In this document: positions 59,176 to 64,000 of the stretch, piece by piece
How positions within the stretch are numbered: position 1 is the first letter of the stretch
Layout: every line of letters begins with the position of its first letter
NCBI GenBank assembly: GCA_008638375.1
Contig: CM018046.1
Coordinates: 47,661,626 to 47,725,625, forward strand
Direction: 5' to 3'
DNA from: Nyssa sinensis
Taxonomy: Eukaryota > Streptophyta > Magnoliopsida > Cornales > Nyssaceae
DNA length: 64,000 bases
Notes under the pieces: generated by a model
Told to the model about the DNA's origin: nothing
The model's database searches: none
Seen by the model: only the letters and a program-made list of their open reading frames with translations
Translations under genes and position numbers: made by a program

Positions 59176-61238
59176 AAACTTAAGTGAGGGGCAGTTTTGT
59201 TCAATAAAGCATGCGTTGCGTTAGAACCAGAAGGAAACAAAGAAAAAAAAATAGAGAAGAAAAAGGAGTAGAACAAGCGGCTCACGCAGGAAGCGGCACG
59301 AATAGGAAGGAGAAAAAAAAAAGAATACAGAGAGAAGCAGTGTTGTAGCACAAGAAGCAAAAGGAAAGAAAAATAATAAGAAAGAAGAAGCAGGCCGGGC
59401 GCAGGAAAGAATAAGGAAGAAAAACGGAGGGAAAGAGGAAGCGGGAACAGAGAAAGGAGCGCAAGGGGGTAAGCCACTGTTCTCTGTAATTCGAATTTTT
59501 TTGGTTGCTTTCAATTTTCTTTGAGTTGTATATGAGTATAGAACATTAAACCAGAGTAGGAGAGAAGAAGTTTAGAACAAACAAGGAAGAAAACCGTGAA
59601 AGAATAAGGGAGAATTTAACAATTACAGGTTATGGAATTTGAGTTGGGTTGAGTGATTTTGTGTATTAAACTTTGCTTCAATCATGAAAAAATGATCCTC
59701 TTAGGTGTATCAAATTTATAAGATCAAAATTAGATCAAAACTGTAGAGAAAATGGAGGAGAAAAGGGCCGGCCGAAAAACCGCACAGCTCCGGTGGAGCT
59801 GCGGTTTTCCCTATTTTGGGAGTGTTCCGGCTCTCCGATCAGAAAATTGAGGGAAGATTTGAATTGCCCATGACCTGTAGGTATGAACCCCACTAAAAAA
59901 TGCAAGAAAATCCGTCGCCGGTGAGTCGCCGTTGACGGAAAAGACAACCAGCCACGCTGGAAATGTTGATGTGCAGCTGGGACTTTGTGATTTAATTTGG
60001 GCCAAACCGGGTTGGGTCTGACCCGACCCACCCATTCAGATGGCTGTCTAACAGATAAAATTTTAAATTTGAGTTTGGTGGGTGTTTAGTTGAAAATGAG
60101 AAGTTATCCAATGATTGGCTTGAAAGTATACAGGAAATAGAAAAAACAGAAAACAAAATTGTTTGGGCAGTGGCTTGAAGGTGTGACCAAGGGTGAAAGG
60201 ATGTGAAGCTTAGCCTACTGTGGTCTGCTTGGGCTCAAATACTATATGTATTAGCTACACTAATTAATTTAAATAAGTGGTTTAAATTAATAAATTTCAA
60301 ATTAAATCCCGACGCATAAATTAGTCGAATGAATAATGAAAACTTACTGTTTTGGACCTTCTGGATCTAATGGTGAGGTCCGTTTCACAAGACGGAGTTC
60401 CAAAAAATAAAATACCCGTAGGAACGCCAAAATGACCAAAATGCCCCTACATCGAAGGTGAGTCAAACGGACTCTGATTGAGTTAAGTAAATAGTGAATT
60501 TTTATTATTTCAAACCTTCTGGACTCAACGATGAAGTCCAAATTGTGAAAATAGAACCCAAAAAATAGAGACACGTAAATGACCATTTTGCCCTTGGGCA
60601 AATTAGATCAAATTAAAATATAAAGTAATAAAAGAGATATTTAGAGTAGCGAGGCATAAATTTGATAAATGACATTAAAGTTGAAACGTGTTTACTGATA
60701 TATAGGAGACTCGAAAGGAAAAAGGGAAGGTCACGGAATAATAAGACGTATTGAAAAGGTAAATGAATTTCTATCTCTTATACGTGGTTCCCAAGCCACG
60801 ATCCTTCCATTACTGCCAAGCTTGTACTCATGTATATATGTTCACTGTTATTGTTTCCACCATGGATATTGTTTTATCTTGTGAACTTGATGAGTTATTG
60901 CATGTCAATACCTTGATACAGTTTATGTGTATTTCCTTAATGCTCGAATACTGAACAGTATATGACACACGTTGTTGAGAATTGCTAGAAGATAGCAGTA
61001 CGTCCGCACTCTAGGTATGAATTCTTGAGGGTGGCTTAGAGCTGAGGAGGATGGCGGTACGTCCGCGCTCCAATAGGCTTGGGCTGGTCACACCAAAGGG
61101 AGAAAATATGAAAACTTGAAGCTGACTTAGCAATGAGGATGGCAGTATGTCTGCGCTCATAGTTGGTTGTTATGCCTTGCTGTTCATTGGCCATTCTGGC
61201 ATCTTTCTGCTTACTGAAATTGCTTTCATGACTGGTTA
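58675..61238 (+). mobile_element. LTR-like element D (~2.56 kb, boundaries tentative)
   Basis: Begins TGTAATACCCTGACTCG, a common start of long plant LTRs. Contains (TA)n at 59020-59046, an AG-rich stretch at 59070-59470 with (GA)n, GC-rich sequence at 59755-60040, and two related segments at 60350 and 60510 (CTTCTGGACTCAACGATGAAG type). The segment 60500-60600 matches the reverse complement of 63700-63840, so D and C are related and point in opposite directions. Three GATGGCGGTACGTCCGCGCTC-like motifs lie at about 60991, 61050 and 61138. Its right end abuts element C, which may have inserted into it. Long minus-strand ORFs here are low-complexity artefacts. Confidence 0.45.
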
Positions 61239-64000
61239 TCATGTCACGCCCCGAATTTCTATGAACCTAGGATGCGAGTACAACGAACAGAAAGTAAATA
61301 AAATAAAGGATAATCACATACATCCAACACACTAACCCAACTCCTCTTTTGATACAATCCATAGGGCCTCGCCCGTAGTTTCATAACATACAAGTTTAAC
61401 ATACATAGTTCAGGGCTTATGCCCTTATACAATATCAACACAAACCACAAGGGCCAAAATACTCCAAGTCCTTTCTTTCACTGAAACATCACCGAGTCTC
61501 ATGTGGCTGGGTCGTCATCTGAAATATAATGTCCCACGAATGGGTCAGCTTAACTGCTGGTACAATGTAATGCTAATGCAAGAAACAAAGCTAAGGTGTG
61601 GCATGTGCAATGTGTACATTTATCTCTATATGCTTTCCAATTCCATGAATATAATGATATGCAGGTATGCATGACACACCCATGCAAACTCTATGCTACA
61701 TCCATGACTCACTTTACGGACCTTCCCCGACGGCATGAGTACTCACGTATGTCTCATTTTACGGACCTTCTCCGACGGACATGAGTAACCACGTATGTCT
61801 TATTTTACGGACCTTCCCCGACAGACATGAGTAACCACGTATGTATAACACCAAATGCTCCACTCATACCATGCTTCCAAGGGATCACACTATGCCAATA
61901 TGCTTTGCATTCATCACGCAACAACATAATCTCTGTGAAGCATGCTTTAAACAATACGTATCACATTCGAGACAGCAATAATATTTAAATCACCAACTTA
62001 TTCCACATAAATGCCTATCTCATGCTATCAATCTAATCATATGGTCATAATTACATTCATCACTTTACCGATTCTCAATAACAAAAGAAAACACAAAACA
62101 CGTTAACAACCAATTCCAAGTCATCAGACGAACTAGTCATCTATGGTGCAAGTTCATCCCTAACCCCACTTAGAAATTTAGTTACCCATGTACAGGATGG
62201 ATAACATAAACCTCACGAAGAAAAGCTGAGTCATGGAACAGCTGCGATGTTTCCTGTCGCCTCTGCGCCAGCCGCACCTCTGTTCCTCTCCTCTGTATCG
62301 CCCAGCCGCCGTCAGTGCATCAGCCCCTTTATATCTTCTTTCAACAGCCGCCGACTTTTGTATTTATATTCTCTTTTTTTTTCAATTGACTTTTCGCCCT
62401 AATGCCTTGGGCCCTTCCTAATTAGATCCGTGTTTTTAAACTACAGCCGCACACCGCCTCATAAATTTACTTCAGCCCACTAAATCAATGCCAGCCATGG
62501 ACCCCACTGCTTCAGCCTGCTCTACACTCGGCGCCCACTGCACAAGCCAAATGCTCCTTTGTTTCTTTATTTCCATTGCTTTTGTTTTGGTCAAATCTCC
62601 AAGCACCGGGCCCACACAAAATAAAATCAGAATTGAGACTCCCTCCAGCCGTGCAGCCTTGCTTTGAATTTTTCTCTTTTTTTTTCGTCTTGACTTTTCA
62701 ACCTTGCACTGTCTAGCCGCACACAGCCAACAGCGCCCATCTTTACGCTCCGTTTTCTATGAGATAACAACTGAATCTTAATTCGGGCTCTTCACAAAAG
62801 TTGTAGTTTCAGATGAGTAGATAATTTTAGACTTAAAAACCATCTGATTTGGACTTTGGAAGCTCAAGTTATGGCCCCTTCAATTTGGCTGGACGGACAG
62901 AATTTGGAGCAGCTTTCCAGACCTGATTTCGAAATAATGTTTGGAGGCCCAAACGAACTCCGATTTTTGCAAACCAAACCTTTCTGAAAAGCCCAAGACG
63001 TCCTCTAAAAACTTCATGAAGACCATTTTTTAATTCTGAAACTCTAACGCTATCCAAATCTCAATTAAAACTCAATAGTCGAATCTACCAAAAAGCCAAA
63101 AATAGTTCCAAAAATATTAAGTGAAAAGCGCAATTTCAAACTATCTCTCGCCAACAAAAAAATGCAGTATTTGAGATTTAAAATATTATAAAATAATGCT
63201 CAAATATATCTCACTGTAAATAGAAATTAAATTTAATAAAATCAATTGAAGCCCAACATTTCTATTCATAATTCTAGCAATTTTAATCAAATAATGGGAC
63301 ATTTAGAGTGCACTTTTGCGCACTCATCATGAACATAATCCGAATAACTCCACAACAACAATTAAACATATAAGTCATGCAATTCATTCACAAAATGTTC
63401 CTAAACTTAACCCCATTTCTTACATTAGCAAAACACCGTACCTGATGGGTTGGTCTCAACCCTATGAAATCATGTCTGATGTGTAGCTGAACTAAATGAT
63501 GATAATGTAGAATGTCAGACCACCTCCTCCTATCCTATCAGCGTCCCTAAAATCACAAAATACAACTCAGTCTATTACTACTTAAATTATGCTATTCATC
63601 AAATTTTATGTCTTTATTTTATAAGTTTTTATTTTGTTAAAATAGACTCTACTATTGAGTCCGGAATGCCGAACAAAGTCGGTTTAGGTTTTCGTGGATT
63701 TTTTTTATTCGGGCGTTTATACTAAAAAGGGCAAAACAGTCATTTTGCACCTTCATGGGTTCCTAATTATCGAGGCCTCCTCTCGTAAATTGGACTCTAC
63801 AGTTGAGTCCAGAACATTCGAAATAATAAAATTTCACCATTCTTTTATTTTATTCCAAATCCATTTGGCTACGTTTTGGTTCAAGATTATTTTAGTAATT
63901 TTCCTTCTTCAAAGTATTTAAATTAAATATTATTTTATTGCTTGGGTCTATTCACAATTAACCAAAATTCTTGTGCATAATTATAATTTCACAAGGTTCT
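61239..64000 (-). mobile_element. Long LTR-like element C (runs off the window)
   Basis: The plus strand starts TGTCACGCCCCGAATTTC, the mirror of element A's 3' end. Read on the minus strand, the segment near 61560-61510 (AGCTGACCCATTCGTGGGAC, ATTTCAGATGACG, GAGACTCGGTGATG) matches element A near 16865-16930, and GGGTTGAG...TGTTTTGCTAA near 63460 matches A at 15952-16000. So C is homologous to A and on the minus strand, with extra sequence in the middle (about 62220-63300: GC-rich, with a TATA-like stretch near 62362). It carries a 45-46 bp repeat at 61713-61848. No gag or pol seen. Confidence 0.55.
61713..61848 (-). repeat. 45-46 bp minisatellite inside element C
   Basis: TTTACGGACCTTC at 61713, 61758 and 61804, with the rest of each unit (CATGAGTAACCACGTATGT) conserved. 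On the minus strand the core GGAGAAGGTCCGTAAA resembles GAGCGATCCGTGAAA of element A. Confidence 0.85.

Noticed and set aside
58962..59514. Long minus-strand ORFs rich in Phe, Leu and Ser
   Set aside because: They come from a purine-rich, GA-repeat plus strand; low complexity, no domain.
59735..60035. 98- and 74-codon minus-strand ORFs in a GC-rich stretch
   Set aside because: Overlapping frames of an LTR-like leader, no family motif.

Overview
This is a stretch of nuclear DNA from a flowering plant, most likely a eudicot and possibly woody. The signs are GT-AG introns, AT-rich intergenic DNA, plant-specific gene families (reticulon-like B, tyrosine aminotransferase, LRR receptor-like protein) and a dense mix of LTR elements, MITEs and SINEs. 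I cannot name the species from the sequence.

Layout. (1) 1-1469, minus: the 5' part of a reticulon-like gene (RTNLB17/18 type), six exons visible, running off the left edge. (2) 4186-9510, minus: a seven-exon tyrosine aminotransferase (TAT) copy, complete except for one extra base in exon 2 that causes a stop. (3) 12802-23567, minus: a second, intact TAT (418 aa) with the same seven exons; its last intron has grown to about 6.1 kb and holds a long solo-LTR-like element and two SINE copies. (4) 24122-34301: a complete, very young Ty3/gypsy element of the Tat lineage, with 550-bp LTRs differing at 2 positions and an ATTCT target duplication, inserted about 0.55 kb upstream of the intact TAT start codon. 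It carries gag-protease, an in-frame UAG in tobacco-mosaic-type readthrough context, pol (RT, degenerate RNase H, second RNase H, integrase), a 79-bp tandem array, and a spliced antisense gene. (5) 34302-46547: AT-rich DNA with a second long LTR-like element, a small copia-like non-autonomous element, SINE-like pieces and an orphan bHLH exon. (6) 46548-49639: four tandem copies of a 689/728-bp unit, then three copies of an 87-bp unit. (7) 50053-50586: a hAT-type MITE with an 8-bp target duplication. (8) 51579-56928, plus: an intact ten-exon LRR receptor-like protein (1174 aa). (9) 57375-64000: degraded LINE pieces and two more long LTR-like elements in opposite orientations.

How it fits together. 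The host genes are a reticulon (ER shaping), an aminotransferase pair (tyrosine to 4-hydroxyphenylpyruvate, feeding tocopherol/plastoquinone synthesis or tyrosine breakdown), and a cell-surface receptor of the immune/recognition type. Everything else is repeats. I see no wholly new system. The strongest unusual signals are the gag/pol UAG context with the spliced antisense gene of the gypsy element, the single-base break in one TAT copy, the tandem array next to the receptor gene, and a recent exon-plus-intron duplication inside the receptor gene.

Exon boundaries were worked out by hand from splice sites, reading-phase agreement and remembered family sequences; no database search was run.
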